Positions 17,092 to 28,155 are shown, numbered from the stretch's first letter. The stretch: 64,000 bases of DNA from Acinetobacter lwoffii (GCF_015602705.1 NZ_CP059081.1:2179702-2243701), one strand, 5' to 3'. Notes: generated by a model not told the origin, from the letters alone. Numbers and translations: made by a program.

Positions 17092-18546
17092 TCAGCTGAG
17101 AATGATATCGTATTGCTCTTGCGTATACAGATTTTCCACCTGAAACTTAATCACGCGATTAATGAAATGTTCTAGATCAGCGACTGCAGGCGCTTCTGCT
17201 GTTAATAGACGATCAATAACAGCCGGATGCGCAACGACAGTAAAGCCACTCTGTGACTCATAAGCACGAGCATAACGCAGAATCTCCCTGAATATTTCGT
17301 AACATACTGACTCGGCTGTTTTGACATAACCGCGTCCTTGACAGGTCGGACAAGACTCGCACAGCAGATGTTCCAGCGACTCACGGGTGCGTTTCCGGGT
17401 CATTTCCACCAAGCCCAGTTCTGATACCTGAGTAATCTTGGTCTTGGCGTGGTCACGTTCTAACATGCGCTCAAACTGTTTCATCACTTCTTCACGATGC
17501 TGCGCTTCCTGCATATCAATGAAGTCGATGATGATAATGCCGCCGAGATTACGCAGCCGTAACTGACGCGCGATAACATCCGTCGCTTCCATATTGGTTT
17601 TAAAAACCGTATCTTCCAGCGAACGTCCACCAACATAAGAACCGGTATTGACATCAATTGTGGCCATGGCTTCCGTCTGGTCAATCATCAGATAACCGCC
17701 AGACTTCAATGCGACTCGAGTTTGCAATGCCTTTTGCAGGTCTTCTTCGACATTATACAAGTCAAAAATTGGCCGCTCGCCCGGATAATGCAGCAAACGG
17801 TCTTTCATGTTCGGAACAAATTCTTCGACAAATTCCTGCAACTTGGCATGAATTTCACGTGAATCTACGTAAATTTTGGCAGTTTCTTCATTGGCCAGAT
17901 CACGAATCACCCGCTGCGGTAAAGGCAATTCTTCAAAGATCAAGGACGGCACTGCAATAATCTTTTGCTTGCGCTGGATGTATTCCCAAAGCTTGGCCAG
18001 ATAAGCCATATCCTGTGCGATGGCTTCTTCTTCAATGCCTTCTGCCGCAGTACGAACAATCACTGAACCCGGCAGCTTATGTTCTGCCTGAATCCGCTCA
18101 ATGATGGAACGCAAGCGATTCCGCTCTTCCTCGGATTCAATCCGTTGCGATACACCAATATGATTGCCATATGGCATCAACACTAAATAACGCGAAGGAA
18201 TAGAGAGATCGGTAGATAGCCGCGCACCCTTGGTGCCGAGCATATCCTTCATCACCTGAACCGTGAGGACTTGTCCCGGTTGAAGCAGCTCAAAAACATT
18301 AGGCGTGGGTTGATTGCGTGGCCAGACCATATCATTGATATGTAAAAACGCAGTGCGAGAGAGTCCGATATCTACGAAAGCAGCCTGCATGCCAGGTAAG
18401 ACCCGCACCACTTTTCCTTTATAGACATTCCCTACCAGGCCACGCTTGGCCGTACGCTCGACAAACAGTTCATTGACCGTGCCGTTTTCAATTAACGCGA
18501 CCCGACATTCCATCGGCGTGACGTTAATCAACAACTCGTCAGACAT
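17092..18546 (-). CDS. rng: Ribonuclease G
   Basis: 484 residues. It begins MSDELLINVTPMECRVALIENG as in E. coli RNase G (489 residues); a TTG four codons upstream is possible but unlikely. The S1 RNA-binding domain starts near GLVGNVYKGKVVRVLPGMQAA. Catalytic Asp residues are in ATIDVNTGSYVG and IIIDFIDM, and the Zn-link CPTCQGRG follows; there is no long RNase E C-terminal scaffold. It matures 16S rRNA 5' ends and cuts mRNAs. It is the last gene of the mreB-mreC-mreD-maf-rng operon, 38 bp after maf. Confidence 0.95.
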   Translation of the reverse strand: MSDELLINVTPMECRVALIENGTVNELFVERTAKRGLVGNVYKGKVVRVLPGMQAAFVDIGLSRTAFLHINDMVWPRNQPTPNVFELLQPGQVLTVQVMKDMLGTKGARLSTDLSIPSRYLVLMPYGNHIGVSQRIESEEERNRLRSIIERIQAEHKLPGSVIVRTAAEGIEEEAIAQDMAYLAKLWEYIQRKQKIIAVPSLIFEELPLPQRVIRDLANEETAKIYVDSREIHAKLQEFVEEFVPNMKDRLLHYPGERPIFDLYNVEEDLQKALQTRVALKSGGYLMIDQTEAMATIDVNTGSYVGGRSLEDTVFKTNMEATDVIARQLRLRNLGGIIIIDFIDMQEAQHREEVMKQFERMLERDHAKTKITQVSELGLVEMTRKRTRESLEHLLCESCPTCQGRGYVKTAESVCYEIFREILRYARAYESQSGFTVVAHPAVIDRLLTAEAPAVADLEHFINRVIKFQVENLYTQEQYDIILS

Positions 18547-18584
18547 AACTACACTCAAAACATTATAAGAATTCTTTTCAGCAG

Positions 18585-19151
18585 TTAATTTAGTGCCTTA
18601 ACCGTCTGTAATAACTGTACTGTCTCATATAAAGGCAAGCCAACCACATTGGAATAACTGCCCTGTATTTTTGGAATATAACGTGCTGCAATTCCTTGAA
18701 TTGCATAAGCCCCTGCTTTACCCAGTGGCTCACCTGTCGCCCAGTAACTTTCCATATCTGCAGCGCTCAGGATTTGAAATTCGACCTGTGTGCGTACCAC
18801 TACACTGTATTTTTCATGCTTTGTACGAACACAGACACCGCTATATACATCATGCCACCGACCGGAGATTTTTGTCCACATTTCAATCGCATGTTGTTTG
18901 GATTCAGGTTTGCCCAAAATCTCCTGATCCACCCCCAAACTGGTGTCCGCAGCAATAATAATTGCATCAGGATAAAGCTCTGCCACGGCATCGGCTTTGG
19001 CACGTGCCAGACGTTCAACATAGGCTGCGACCGACTCGCCTGCTTGTACAGATTCGTCGATCTCGGGACTGTAAATATCGAAGCTCAGCCCGAGTTGTTG
19101 CAATAACTCGCGACGCCGGGGTGAGCTCGAAGCTAGAATTATATGCGCCAT
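18585..19151 (-). CDS. maf: Maf/YhdE-type nucleoside triphosphate pyrophosphatase
   Basis: 188 residues from ATG at 19151, overlapping the mreD end by 13 bp; a frame-open extension to 19181 lies inside mreD and is rejected. Motifs: LASSSPRRRELL, AADTSLG, GKPES, KAGAYAIQGIAA and GSYSNVVGLPL. The KAGAY/IQG pattern fits YhdE (dTTP/UTP and modified-base pyrophosphatase) rather than YceF. It is a house-cleaning enzyme or septation modulator, in its conserved place between mreD and rng. Confidence 0.93.
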   Translation of the reverse strand: MAHIILASSSPRRRELLQQLGLSFDIYSPEIDESVQAGESVAAYVERLARAKADAVAELYPDAIIIAADTSLGVDQEILGKPESKQHAIEMWTKISGRWHDVYSGVCVRTKHEKYSVVVRTQVEFQILSAADMESYWATGEPLGKAGAYAIQGIAARYIPKIQGSYSNVVGLPLYETVQLLQTVKALN

Positions 19152-19630
19152 TTTTTGAGCATATAATAAATAGCAGGCCAAACCAGAATACTGGTCAGCA
19201 TCGGAATCCAGTGCCGTGCATAAGAAAATTGCACGCCAGCTATAATCTGGGTAAAAAAGATCATCAGCAGATATGCGACAATCGCCAGCCCCATAATCAC
19301 CCAGAGATTATTAAAGGTCAGGATACGGCGTTCACGGGTCAGAAAGCGGGCTAAGAAGGCAATAATGATAAAGCTCAGCGCATTCAGACCTAAAGGTGCA
19401 TCCAGCAGCAGATCAATAAAAATACCGGTACCAAAGGCAAACCAGATCCCGCACCAGGTCGGCTGACACAACACCCAGAAGAGCATGATCATCAGCATAA
19501 ACAGCGGACGCCAGCCCGAGAGATTATAAGAAAGTGGATAGACCATTAAAATGGAAGCCACAATCACCGAAATGACAATGGCCATTAAAGGGTCACGATG
19601 CTTTCTGGATTTCATCTTAGCGATTGACAT
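19139..19630 (-). CDS. mreD: Rod-shape determining membrane protein MreD
   Basis: 163 residues with about five hydrophobic spans; FGTGIFIDLLLDAPLGLNALS is the family's characteristic central motif. It overlaps mreC by 14 bp and maf by 13 bp, implying translational coupling. It forms the elongasome membrane part with MreC, RodA and PBP2. Confidence 0.93.
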   Translation of the reverse strand: MSIAKMKSRKHRDPLMAIVISVIVASILMVYPLSYNLSGWRPLFMLMIMLFWVLCQPTWCGIWFAFGTGIFIDLLLDAPLGLNALSFIIIAFLARFLTRERRILTFNNLWVIMGLAIVAYLLMIFFTQIIAGVQFSYARHWIPMLTSILVWPAIYYMLKKWRI

Positions 19631-20474
19631 GCGGTTGCTCCATCGCTAATGAATCGGAAAATAACACCACCACATGATGTCCACCGGCGAGTTGAGCCGC
19701 AGGCGTCACATCAATCTGGGCAAATTCACCAGAATTATGTCGTTGTACTTTAGACACCTGCCCTACCAGATAACCTGCCGGGAAATGTTGTCCCAAACCC
19801 GAACTATAGACTTTTTCACCGACCTTGATATTGGCGCTGGTCGGTACATATTCCATTTTTAAACGTCCCAGATCACCCGTACCCGAGACAATGGCACGCA
19901 TACCGGTATGTTCCAGACGTACTGACAGTGAATGTTCTTTATCAGACAACAGCATGACCCGGCTACTATGCGGATAGACATTGATAATCTGTCCCATGAT
20001 ACCCTTGTCATCCAGTACCGTTTGCCCGACTTTCAGCTCATTATTCGAACCCCGGTTGATCACAATAATATGTCGTAATGGATCGGCATCGGTACCAATC
20101 ACTTCGGCAATTTCAATACGTCCATCAATGATCAGCGGCGTGTCCAATAGGCCACGCAAACGGGTATTTTCAGCAGAAAGTTCAGAGATTTTTTGTAAGC
20201 GTACCTGTGCCTGTAACAGCTCGGCTTGCATCGCGGTATTTTCCCGACGCAATTGAGCTTCAGACTTGGTTTGTTGATTCAACCACTCTCGCGACAATAC
20301 CGGATAGCTAGCCACCGCATAAATAGGATTATAAGCAGCGTACAGGACATCCCTTGCAGGTTGAACAACATGCGGCATGCGCCAATCAAAGAAAAGCACC
20401 ACCAGGCATGTTACCAATGCAATGATAAAAGAGCGAAAAGATGGCGGTTGTCGAGAAAACAGATGTGCTTGCAC
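19617..20474 (-). CDS. mreC: Rod-shape determining protein MreC
   Basis: 285 residues. One N-terminal membrane segment (about 16-32, SFIIALVTCLVVLFFDW), a coiled coil (about 65-105), then the periplasmic beta domain with GQTVLDDKGIMGQI and SSGLGQHFPAGYLVG. The start is GTG at 20474 with AAGGA eight bases upstream; no better start exists. It lies 16 bp after mreB. It links cytoplasmic MreB to the periplasmic cell-wall enzymes. Confidence 0.94.
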   Translation of the reverse strand: MQAHLFSRQPPSFRSFIIALVTCLVVLFFDWRMPHVVQPARDVLYAAYNPIYAVASYPVLSREWLNQQTKSEAQLRRENTAMQAELLQAQVRLQKISELSAENTRLRGLLDTPLIIDGRIEIAEVIGTDADPLRHIIVINRGSNNELKVGQTVLDDKGIMGQIINVYPHSSRVMLLSDKEHSLSVRLEHTGMRAIVSGTGDLGRLKMEYVPTSANIKVGEKVYSSGLGQHFPAGYLVGQVSKVQRHNSGEFAQIDVTPAAQLAGGHHVVVLFSDSLAMEQPHVNR

Positions 20475-20490
20475 CCGCCGAATCCTTTTC

Positions 20491-21558
<1,068 letters not shown>

Positions 21559-21669
21559 TTATATGGACGCAAGGTGGCCACTTTAACTAAATGTGATGAT
21601 TTGGACAAGTCAATCGCTTATCATAACGCATGATAATTTGAATTTTTTTAATACTGATTAGGTAATATT

Positions 21670-21984
21670 ATGTCTACATCGGATGCACAGCATTCTGCAG
21701 ATTTAAGTGCAGAAACAGTTTCAGCTATTGCCAACCTTGCAAGGTTATCTCTCAATGATACGCAATCTGCTGAATATGCTCAAAGTTTAAATAAAATTTT
21801 AGGCATGATGGAAACCCTGAAAGGCATCAATACCGATGGTGTTGAACCCCTGAAAAGTCCTTTCGACCACCCTCAGCCGCTACGTGATGATGTGGTTACT
21901 GAAACCAATCATCGTGAGCAATACCAGGCAGTTGCACCAGCTGTTCAGGATGGCTTGTACCTCGTACCGCGCGTGATTGAGTAA
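21670..21984 (+). CDS. gatC: Asp-tRNA(Asn)/Glu-tRNA(Gln) amidotransferase subunit C
   Basis: 104 residues, slightly longer at the N-terminus than typical (about 95-100). SAIANLARLSLNDTQSAEYAQ and the C-terminal PLRDDVVTE...YLVPRVIE are GatC hallmarks. It stabilises the GatA-GatB complex and starts the gatCAB operon. Confidence 0.94.
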   Translation: MSTSDAQHSADLSAETVSAIANLARLSLNDTQSAEYAQSLNKILGMMETLKGINTDGVEPLKSPFDHPQPLRDDVVTETNHREQYQAVAPAVQDGLYLVPRVIE

Positions 21985-22036
21985 TTACTACCCAGTTCAT
22001 TCTTTTTATTAAATTAAACGTAAAGAATTATTTCTC

Positions 22037-23515
22037 ATGACAGATTTACATCGCTTATCCATTCGTGAACTTAGTGAAGGTCTGGCAAATGCCCAGTTTT
22101 CATCTCGCGAATTGACTGAACACTACTTAAAGCGCATTGCAAAAATTGATGCTCAGGTAAAGTCTTATGTGTCCGTAACTGCTGAACAGGCGTTGGCTGA
22201 AGCTGATGCTGCCGATGCCGCAATCAAAGCTGGTAATGCCTCTGCCCTGACTGGTGTGCCAGTTGCCCACAAAGATATTTTCTGTACCCAAGGCATCAAG
22301 ACCACCGCCGGTTCTAAAATGCTGGACAATTTTATCTCTCCTTACGACGCGACCGTTGTAGCGAAAGGCAAAGCTGCGGGCCTGGTCACTTTAGGTAAAG
22401 TGAACATGGACGAATTCGCGATGGGTTCGACCTCTGAGAACTCATATTACGGCGCAACGGCTAACCCTTGGAACCTGGGTCATGTCCCTGGTGGCTCTTC
22501 TGGTGGCTCTGCGGCAGCCGTTGCAGCCGATCTAGCACCATTTGCAACTGGTACTGACACCGGTGGCTCTATCCGTCAACCTGCGTCATTCTGTGGTCTG
22601 ACCGGCCTTAAACCGACCTATGGCCGTGTATCGCGTTTCGGGATGATTGCTTATGCATCATCACTAGACCAAGGCGGTCCAATGGCGCGCTCGGCGGAAG
22701 ACTGTGCTTACCTGATGAATGTCATGGCCGGTCATGATGCAAAAGATTCAACCTCGATGGATCAAGCGGTAGATAACTATGTCGCGAACTTGAACGCTAC
22801 CTCAGTAAAAGGCTTACGCATTGGTATTCCAAAGCAATATTTTAATGTTGCTGGTTTAGATGCTGAAGTCAAAGCACGCGTTGAAGAATCCTTAAAAAAA
22901 CTGGAAGAGATGGGCGCAATTCTGGTTGAGATTGATCTCAACATGACTGAAAGCTATGTGCCGACTTACTATCTGATCGCACCTGCCGAAGCTTCTTCGA
23001 ACCTGTCACGTTTTGATGGCGTACGTTATGGCTACCGCGCAGAAAATCCTGTGGACCTGATGGACCTGTACAAACGTTCACGTTCAGAAGGTTTTGGTGC
23101 CGAAGTGCAACGCCGTATCTTGATTGGTACGTATGCCCTGTCTGCAGGTTATTACGATGCTTACTATGTAAAAGCACAGAAAGTACGCCGTCTGATCCAG
23201 CAAGATTTCCTCAAAGCATTTGAATCTGTTGATGTCATCGCTGCACCTTCTGCGCCAACGACTGCCTATAAAATTGGTGCAGATTTAACGCCAGTTGAAA
23301 TGTACCTGGGCGATATTTATACGCTTGCGGTAAATCTGGCAGGTCTTCCTGCGATTAACGCGCCTGTCGGTTTTGACCAAAATAACTTGCCAGTTGGCTT
23401 ACAGCTGATTGGTAATTACTGGTCAGAATCTCAATTGTTGTCTGTGGTACACCAGTATCAACAGGCCACCGATTGGCATACAAAACGCGCTGCAATTGCT
23501 GAGGAGAACGCATAA
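22037..23515 (+). CDS. gatA: Glutamyl-tRNA(Gln) amidotransferase subunit A
   Basis: 492 residues of the amidase-signature family. The catalytic Ser-cisSer-Lys triad is visible: Lys in [10 protein letters not shown], Ser in [12 protein letters not shown] and Ser in [12 protein letters not shown]. It releases ammonia from glutamine for the transamidation done by GatB. It ends TAA with the last A forming the gatB ATG (TAATG), so the two are translationally coupled. Confidence 0.97.
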   Translation: MTDLHRLSIRELSEGLANAQFSSRELTEHYLKRIAKIDAQVKSYVSVTAEQALAEADAADAAIKAGNASALTGVPVAHKDIFCTQGIKTTAGSKMLDNFISPYDATVVAKGKAAGLVTLGKVNMDEFAMGSTSENSYYGATANPWNLGHVPGGSSGGSAAAVAADLAPFATGTDTGGSIRQPASFCGLTGLKPTYGRVSRFGMIAYASSLDQGGPMARSAEDCAYLMNVMAGHDAKDSTSMDQAVDNYVANLNATSVKGLRIGIPKQYFNVAGLDAEVKARVEESLKKLEEMGAILVEIDLNMTESYVPTYYLIAPAEASSNLSRFDGVRYGYRAENPVDLMDLYKRSRSEGFGAEVQRRILIGTYALSAGYYDAYYVKAQKVRRLIQQDFLKAFESVDVIAAPSAPTTAYKIGADLTPVEMYLGDIYTLAVNLAGLPAINAPVGFDQNNLPVGLQLIGNYWSESQLLSVVHQYQQATDWHTKRAAIAEENA

Positions 23516-24996
23516 TGGCTCAAGCTCAAAAATCGGCTAAACCAAAATCCAACCTGATTGATGGTTGGGAAGTCGTTATTGGTATCGAGATTCACACTCA
23601 GCTTGCCACCAATACCAAAATTTTTTCAGGTTCATCGACTGTTTTCGGTAATGATCCAAACACGCAAGCCAGCCTGGTTGATTTGGCTATGCCGGGCGTA
23701 TTACCGGTATTAAACAAAGAAGTGGTTGATCTTGCGATTCGCTTTGGTTTGGGCATCGATGCTTACATCGATCAGGCGTCTGTATTTGCGCGTAAAAACT
23801 ACTTCTATCCGGACTCTCCAAAAGGCTATCAGATCAGCCAGATGGAGAACCCGATTGTGGGCTTGGGTCATATCGACATCCAGCTTGAAGATGGCACGGT
23901 TAAACGCATTGGCGTAACCCGTGCGCATCTCGAAGAAGATGCGGGTAAATCGATTCATGATCAGTTCGAAGGTATGTCAGGCATCGACTTGAACCGTGCT
24001 GGTACGCCGCTGCTTGAAATCGTTTCTGAACCGGATATGCGTTCGGTTGAAGAAGCGGTTGCTTATATCAAGGCAATTCACACTTTAGTGCGCTGGTTAG
24101 GTATTTCTGACGGTAACATGGCGGAGGGTTCGTTCCGCTGTGACTGTAATGTATCTTTACGTCGTCCGGGTCAACCGTTTGGTACACGTTGTGAATTGAA
24201 AAACCTGAACTCATTCCGTTTCATTGAACAAGCGATCAATGTTGAAATTGAACGTCAAATGGAAATTCTGGACTGGGATGGCACCATTGATCAGGAAACG
24301 CGTCTGTTCGACCCTGTAAAGATGGAAACGCGTTCAATGCGTTCTAAAGAAGAAGCGAACGATTACCGCTACTTCCCTGACCCAGACTTGTTGCCTGTGG
24401 TGATTGCTGATGAGCAAATCGAAGCAATTAAAGCGACCATGCCTGAACTTCCTGCGGCACGTCGTGCGCGTTTCGTGGCGGACTTTGGCGTGACTGAGTA
24501 CGATGCGCACGTGCTTACACTTACTCGTGAAATGTCTGAATTTTATGAGGAAGTCGTTAAAGCTGCTGGTGGTGCTGCACAAGGTAAGATTGCGGCAAAC
24601 TGGGTGATGGGTGAATTCTCTGGTGCTTTAAACAAAGCAGGCTTAGATTTGGCGGATTCTCCTGTATCTGCGGAAAAACTTGGCGGTATGATCGCGCGTA
24701 TTGTGGATAACACGATTAACGGTAAGATCGCGAAGCAAGTATTCGGCTTTATGTGGGAAGAAGGCAAATCTGCGGACGAGATTATTGCTGAAAAAGGCTT
24801 GAAACAGGAAACTGATACAGGCGCGATTGAAGCGATTATTAAGGAAGTGCTTGCTGCCAACGAGAAGATGGTTGAAGAGTATAAATCTGGTAAAGAGAAA
24901 GCTTTCAATGGTCTGGTTGGTCAAGTCATGAAAGCAGCAAAAGGTAAAGCGAACCCTGCGCAAGTAAATGAGTTGATGAAGAAATTGATTGGTTGA
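23515..24996 (+). CDS. gatB: Glutamyl-tRNA(Gln) amidotransferase subunit B
   Basis: 493 residues. N-terminal [15 protein letters not shown], then [14 protein letters not shown] and [11 protein letters not shown] in the kinase-like domain, and a C-terminal YqeY-like helical domain ending [11 protein letters not shown]. It phosphorylates and amidates Glu/Asp on misacylated tRNA. The last ~40 bp and the following ~20 bp recur, diverged at synonymous positions, 0.78 kb downstream (25741-25803), suggesting an insertion at this 3' end. Confidence 0.97.
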   Translation: MAQAQKSAKPKSNLIDGWEVVIGIEIHTQLATNTKIFSGSSTVFGNDPNTQASLVDLAMPGVLPVLNKEVVDLAIRFGLGIDAYIDQASVFARKNYFYPDSPKGYQISQMENPIVGLGHIDIQLEDGTVKRIGVTRAHLEEDAGKSIHDQFEGMSGIDLNRAGTPLLEIVSEPDMRSVEEAVAYIKAIHTLVRWLGISDGNMAEGSFRCDCNVSLRRPGQPFGTRCELKNLNSFRFIEQAINVEIERQMEILDWDGTIDQETRLFDPVKMETRSMRSKEEANDYRYFPDPDLLPVVIADEQIEAIKATMPELPAARRARFVADFGVTEYDAHVLTLTREMSEFYEEVVKAAGGAAQGKIAANWVMGEFSGALNKAGLDLADSPVSAEKLGGMIARIVDNTINGKIAKQVFGFMWEEGKSADEIIAEKGLKQETDTGAIEAIIKEVLAANEKMVEEYKSGKEKAFNGLVGQVMKAAKGKANPAQVNELMKKLIG

Positions 24997-25020
24997 TTTA
25001 AACCATTAATTTGAATAAAA
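24958..25020 (+). repeat. gatB 3'-end repeat, copy A (in gene)
   Basis: Last 39 bp of gatB plus 24 bp downstream. It matches 25741-25803 along the length with scattered differences, and shares an uninterrupted 19-bp core ATGAAGAAATTGATTGGTT. Confidence 0.85.
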
Positions 25021-25047
25021 AAGCCTCGATTTATCGGGGCTTTTTTA
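25017..25047 (+). terminator. Terminator after gatB
   Basis: AAAAAGCC-CGAT and ATCG-GGCTTTTTT around a TT loop; strong stem plus U-run. Confidence 0.9.
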
Positions 25048-25082
25048 TATACTAAAACATCATAATTATTTGAATAAAAATA

Positions 25083-25730
25083 ATGGAATCAATCGATGTC
25101 ATCGTAGCTCTTATTGGCATAGTAGTAGCAATATTCTCTATTCCTAAATCCTTACATGCAATCGGCGAACACAAACGTAAAAAGTTTAAGGACGAATTAG
25201 ATAATTTTATCGAATATTTTGAAAAATTTTATAAAGCAGATGAAAGTAAGTATCCCAAATTATTAAGAGATAAAGCTGCTCAAAATATTACTCGCTCCAA
25301 AGATATGAATGCAGAATTACTTCACTATTTAATCAATTTACATGAAAAGGGTTTAGTAAACTTTGATCAAGCCACAGATCATTACTACTGGGGAAGTAGA
25401 TTTCTTACATATAACAGCAATAATAATGTAATTACTTTTAAAACAAAGAGATATACCTCAAGTACTGTATCCAAGTTAAATTATGTCTTGTATGCTTGTT
25501 TCCTTACTTTAGCTATATTTACATTAGTTGGATGGATTGAGTTTTTAAAAGTAACTTGGTTCGATAATATAATTAGTATCGCACTGATTATACTTGCTAC
25601 AAGATTCTTAAATACTGCCGATGATATGAAAGAAGCTTTAAATTTTCTCAAGCTGATGAAGAATAGTGCTGATAAAGATGAATCTAAAGAAATGAATGAA
25701 ACTGATAGTTCTATCGATTTGGCATCCTGA
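25083..25730 (+). CDS. Unrecognised membrane protein in a gatB-flanked cassette
   Basis: 215 residues. Hydrophobic helix at about 5-22 (VIVALIGIVVAIFSIP), a charged cytosolic-looking region of about 100 residues (KFYKADESKYPKLLRDKAA, WGSRFLTY), then two further hydrophobic segments (about 135-170) and an acidic tail. No family recognised. The gene is AT-rich compared with gatB and sits alone between two copies of the gatB 3' end, each followed by a terminator: a portable single-gene cassette. Small membrane proteins at such sites are often phage-defence or immunity factors, but that is only inference. Confidence 0.75.
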   Translation: MESIDVIVALIGIVVAIFSIPKSLHAIGEHKRKKFKDELDNFIEYFEKFYKADESKYPKLLRDKAAQNITRSKDMNAELLHYLINLHEKGLVNFDQATDHYYWGSRFLTYNSNNNVITFKTKRYTSSTVSKLNYVLYACFLTLAIFTLVGWIEFLKVTWFDNIISIALIILATRFLNTADDMKEALNFLKLMKNSADKDESKEMNETDSSIDLAS

Positions 25731-25740
25731 ACCCAACTCT

Positions 25741-25803
25741 GCACAAGTAAATGAATTAATGAAGAAATTGATTGGTTAAAACTGATTAATTTTGGAATAA
25801 AAA
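25741..25803 (+). repeat. gatB 3'-end repeat, copy B (displaced)
   Basis: Encodes, after a few non-matching bases, ...[17 protein letters not shown], the end of GatB, with synonymous changes relative to copy A (GAG/GAA, TTG/TTA, TGA/TAA). It has no gatB body in front, so it is a displaced gene end. Confidence 0.85.
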
Positions 25804-25830
25804 ACCCGCTTTAGAGCAGGTTTTTTATTT
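25799..25830. terminator. Bidirectional terminator after the cassette
   Basis: AAAAAACC-GCT, TTAG loop, AGC-GGTTTTTT. The minus-strand gene that follows ends inside this stem (stop at 25811-25813). Confidence 0.85.
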
Positions 25831-27001
25831 TTTCAATAATTTCTTTAATGTTGGCATTAATCTCTTCTACATGATTAAAAAACTGTTCTGATAAGTTTTC
25901 TCTAGCAATTTTTGACTCAATGATTTTATGATCGGCTTCTGTTCTATCTTTTTGCAAAAGACGTACTGCTTTGGTTAATTTTTTTGAAGATCCTATTTTT
26001 TCTTCAAACAATCCTAATAACTCTAACTTACTAATATCTCGTCCTGATTCATATACAAAATCCTTATCTAAACAATCTTTATTATTTCTAAGAAAATCTT
26101 TTAAAGTTTTCTGATTAATATTATCTGGTCCGACTAATTTAAAGAGTTCACTACAACTATCAAAATAAGATTTTTGAGTATTTTCGACTGGAGGACGGCA
26201 ATAAATATTTTGTACTTTATTAAAAATATTATTCTCAAACAGTGAGTTTAATGACTCTAAGTTGTTAGTTAAATCTGATAATTCATCAGTATAGTTCACC
26301 CACGCACCTTCATAATTTCTATTAAAGAATTTTTCATAGGCTTCGTCATTAGGGAGAAAATCTAATTCATGGATATTAAGCTCGTGCGAATGCCAATATC
26401 TTTGTTCAAATTCGCTCATGTTAGCCAAATCTTTATATATGGCAACAATGGCTGATTTTCCATTTGCTAATGCTTTTCTACCATGTCTAACATGGATATA
26501 TCTTTCTTCAGGTGTTTCTTCAGAACAAATAGAGATATGCCCACCTGATCTAGAATCATCGAGTTCATAATATTAAGGATAATCAAAATATCGAGCTAAT
26601 ACAGATTCATCAAAAAGTACCTGTGATAACTGATGAGCTCCTAGATATAATCTTTTCTTATACTCTGGAATACTTTTTCTAACTAAATCACTAGAGTAAA
26701 AAAATTCTTCTAGCATCTGCTTTGAAGGAAAATATATATGCACCTTAATCGGAGTAAATTCAAATTCTCTCGTTTCTGAGTCTATTGATATTTGAGACAA
26801 TTCGACATTTGCATTGATAGTCCCATAGTTCGCAGCTACTAAATCTTCCATAGCACGCATGACAATTGAATTATCAATTTCAATTTTATTTGCTATTTCT
26901 GAACTAGCGGTTCCACCAAATGATTTATTCCAATTTTCTATTGAAATTTTTTCGATATTTTTCTGTATTTCATCTAGGGTCTGTTGACATTTACTGTTCA
27001 T
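25811..27001 (-). pseudogene. Broken gene of unknown function (IS insertion plus in-frame TAA)
   Basis: One reading frame runs from the IS5-family element (ATG at 27001 inside the IS end) to 25811, interrupted only by TAA at 26573-26575. The upstream piece (142 codons) ends LARYFDYP; after the stop the same frame continues YYELDDSRSGGHISICSEE and 48 codons later reaches the Met at 26428. That stretch has no further stops and normal protein composition, so I read it as one ancestral gene of about 390 residues. The 5' end is supplied by the IS (MNSKCQQT are IS-encoded). The C-terminal part is charged and helical (ending EIIEKIKNLL). No family recognised. Confidence 0.75.
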
Positions 27002-27834
27002 AATTAACCCTATAAAGGTAGCCATAAAAATATACAGGCTAAAGCAACAGAACTTTGATAATTTCTTTTGAGCTTGTCATATCGAGTAGCTATTCCTCTA
27101 AACTGCTTTAATCTACAAAACATATTTTCAACTAAATGCCTGATTTTATATAAATACCAGTCCATATGATCATTGTTCGATTGGCTATTTGTTTTCTTTG
27201 GTATATTCGCTTTAGTCCCTGTTTTCCTGATCTGTTCACGCAGTGGTTCTGAATCATAGCCTTTATCTGCACATACCACTTTTGTCTCTTTTAAATCTAA
27301 TGTTGATATTAAATCAGGTGCAACTTTAACATCATGTGTGGTTCCATCGGTAATCATGAAATCAATAGGATTGCCATGTGCATCAACAATCAAATGTATT
27401 TTTGAGGAGTTTCCCCCTACACTTTTAGAAATAGATTGATTCGCTATGCCGGCAGAATGTTGATGAGCACGTACATGAGAGCCATCAATAAAAATCCACT
27501 CCATATCGGGACATGAGGCTAGTAATTTGAATAATCTAAGTAACTTACCGCTGCTTGACCAATGATTAAAACGTTTGAAAATAGAGTTGGAATGACCAAA
27601 ACAACAAGGAATATCTCGCCACGGACAGCCTGTTCTAATTCTATAGAGAATAGCTTCAATAAAATTGCGTAAATTTGAGTTGTGGTGAATGGATAAATTA
27701 CGCAGAATAACTTTCAACTTTTGCCAGTGTTGATCTGTCAGCATGGTACGAGGCATAGCGAATAGTAAAATTGGGTTTGGCGATTTGATTTTACTACTTC
27801 GCTATTTTTTTAAGCTAAAAGTGTCAACACACCC
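26977..27834 (-). mobile_element. IS5-family (IS427-like) insertion sequence
   Basis: 858 bp. Left end GGGTCTGTTGACATTT and right end (read inward) GGGTGTGTTGACACTT are imperfect terminal inverted repeats, flanked by a TA duplication (26975-26976 and 27835-27836), as expected for the IS427 subgroup. It interrupted the 5' end of the gene ending at 25811. Confidence 0.88.
27010..27756 (-). CDS. IS5-family transposase
   Basis: 248 residues in one frame. N-terminal LTDQHWQKLKVIL and RTGCPWRDIP are typical; the DDE residues are in WIFIDGSHVRAHQH, VVCADKGYDSE and HLVENMFCRLKQFRGIATRYDK. It looks intact, so the element may be active. The stop lies 33 bp inside the left terminal repeat. Confidence 0.93.
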   Translation of the reverse strand: MPRTMLTDQHWQKLKVILRNLSIHHNSNLRNFIEAILYRIRTGCPWRDIPCCFGHSNSIFKRFNHWSSSGKLLRLFKLLASCPDMEWIFIDGSHVRAHQHSAGIANQSISKSVGGNSSKIHLIVDAHGNPIDFMITDGTTHDVKVAPDLISTLDLKETKVVCADKGYDSEPLREQIRKTGTKANIPKKTNSQSNNDHMDWYLYKIRHLVENMFCRLKQFRGIATRYDKLKRNYQSSVALACIFLWLPL

Positions 27835-27940
27835 TAATTTCAAGGAAAAACTCTCACTTTTCTAATTATGACGGTATAACATGTTAATTTATAAAATCTT
27901 TCCAACTTTATTCAAGTGATAATTCTCAACGTAAAATAAC

Positions 27941-28006
27941 ATGACCATTAAAAAAGTATCCTCCATCACCAAACTTGAAGACTTAGGACGTATCCAGCTT
28001 CCCTAA
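27941..28006 (+). pseudogene. Possible truncated gene start cut by an intergenic repeat
   Basis: ATG opens MTIKKVSSITKLEDLGRIQL followed by Pro and stop. The sequence is protein-like for 19 codons and then runs straight into the palindromic repeat beginning at 27989, so it looks like the 5' remnant of a longer gene. No good Shine-Dalgarno. Confidence 0.35.
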
Positions 28007-28110
28007 TCCCTCTAAATTTCCCTTTAGAAAAGGGAGACTTTGTCATGTGATTAATTGGATACGCGTAGTTCCCTCTCCTTTATTAAAGGAGAGGGTTAGG
28101 GAGAGGATTA
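27989..28110. repeat. Intergenic palindromic repeat region
   Basis: CGTATCCA (27989-27996) is inverted as TGGATACG (28056-28063); between them CCCTTT/AAAGGG forms a small hairpin; then CCCTCTCCTTTA and TAAAGGAGAGGG (28071-28095) form a 12-bp stem followed by TTAGGGAGAGG. The layout resembles dispersed non-coding hairpin elements seen between Acinetobacter genes. No transposase. Confidence 0.6.
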
Positions 28111-28155
28111 CTTTTATGCTATAAAATCAAAAAACTAACTAATAGAAAAACAAAA

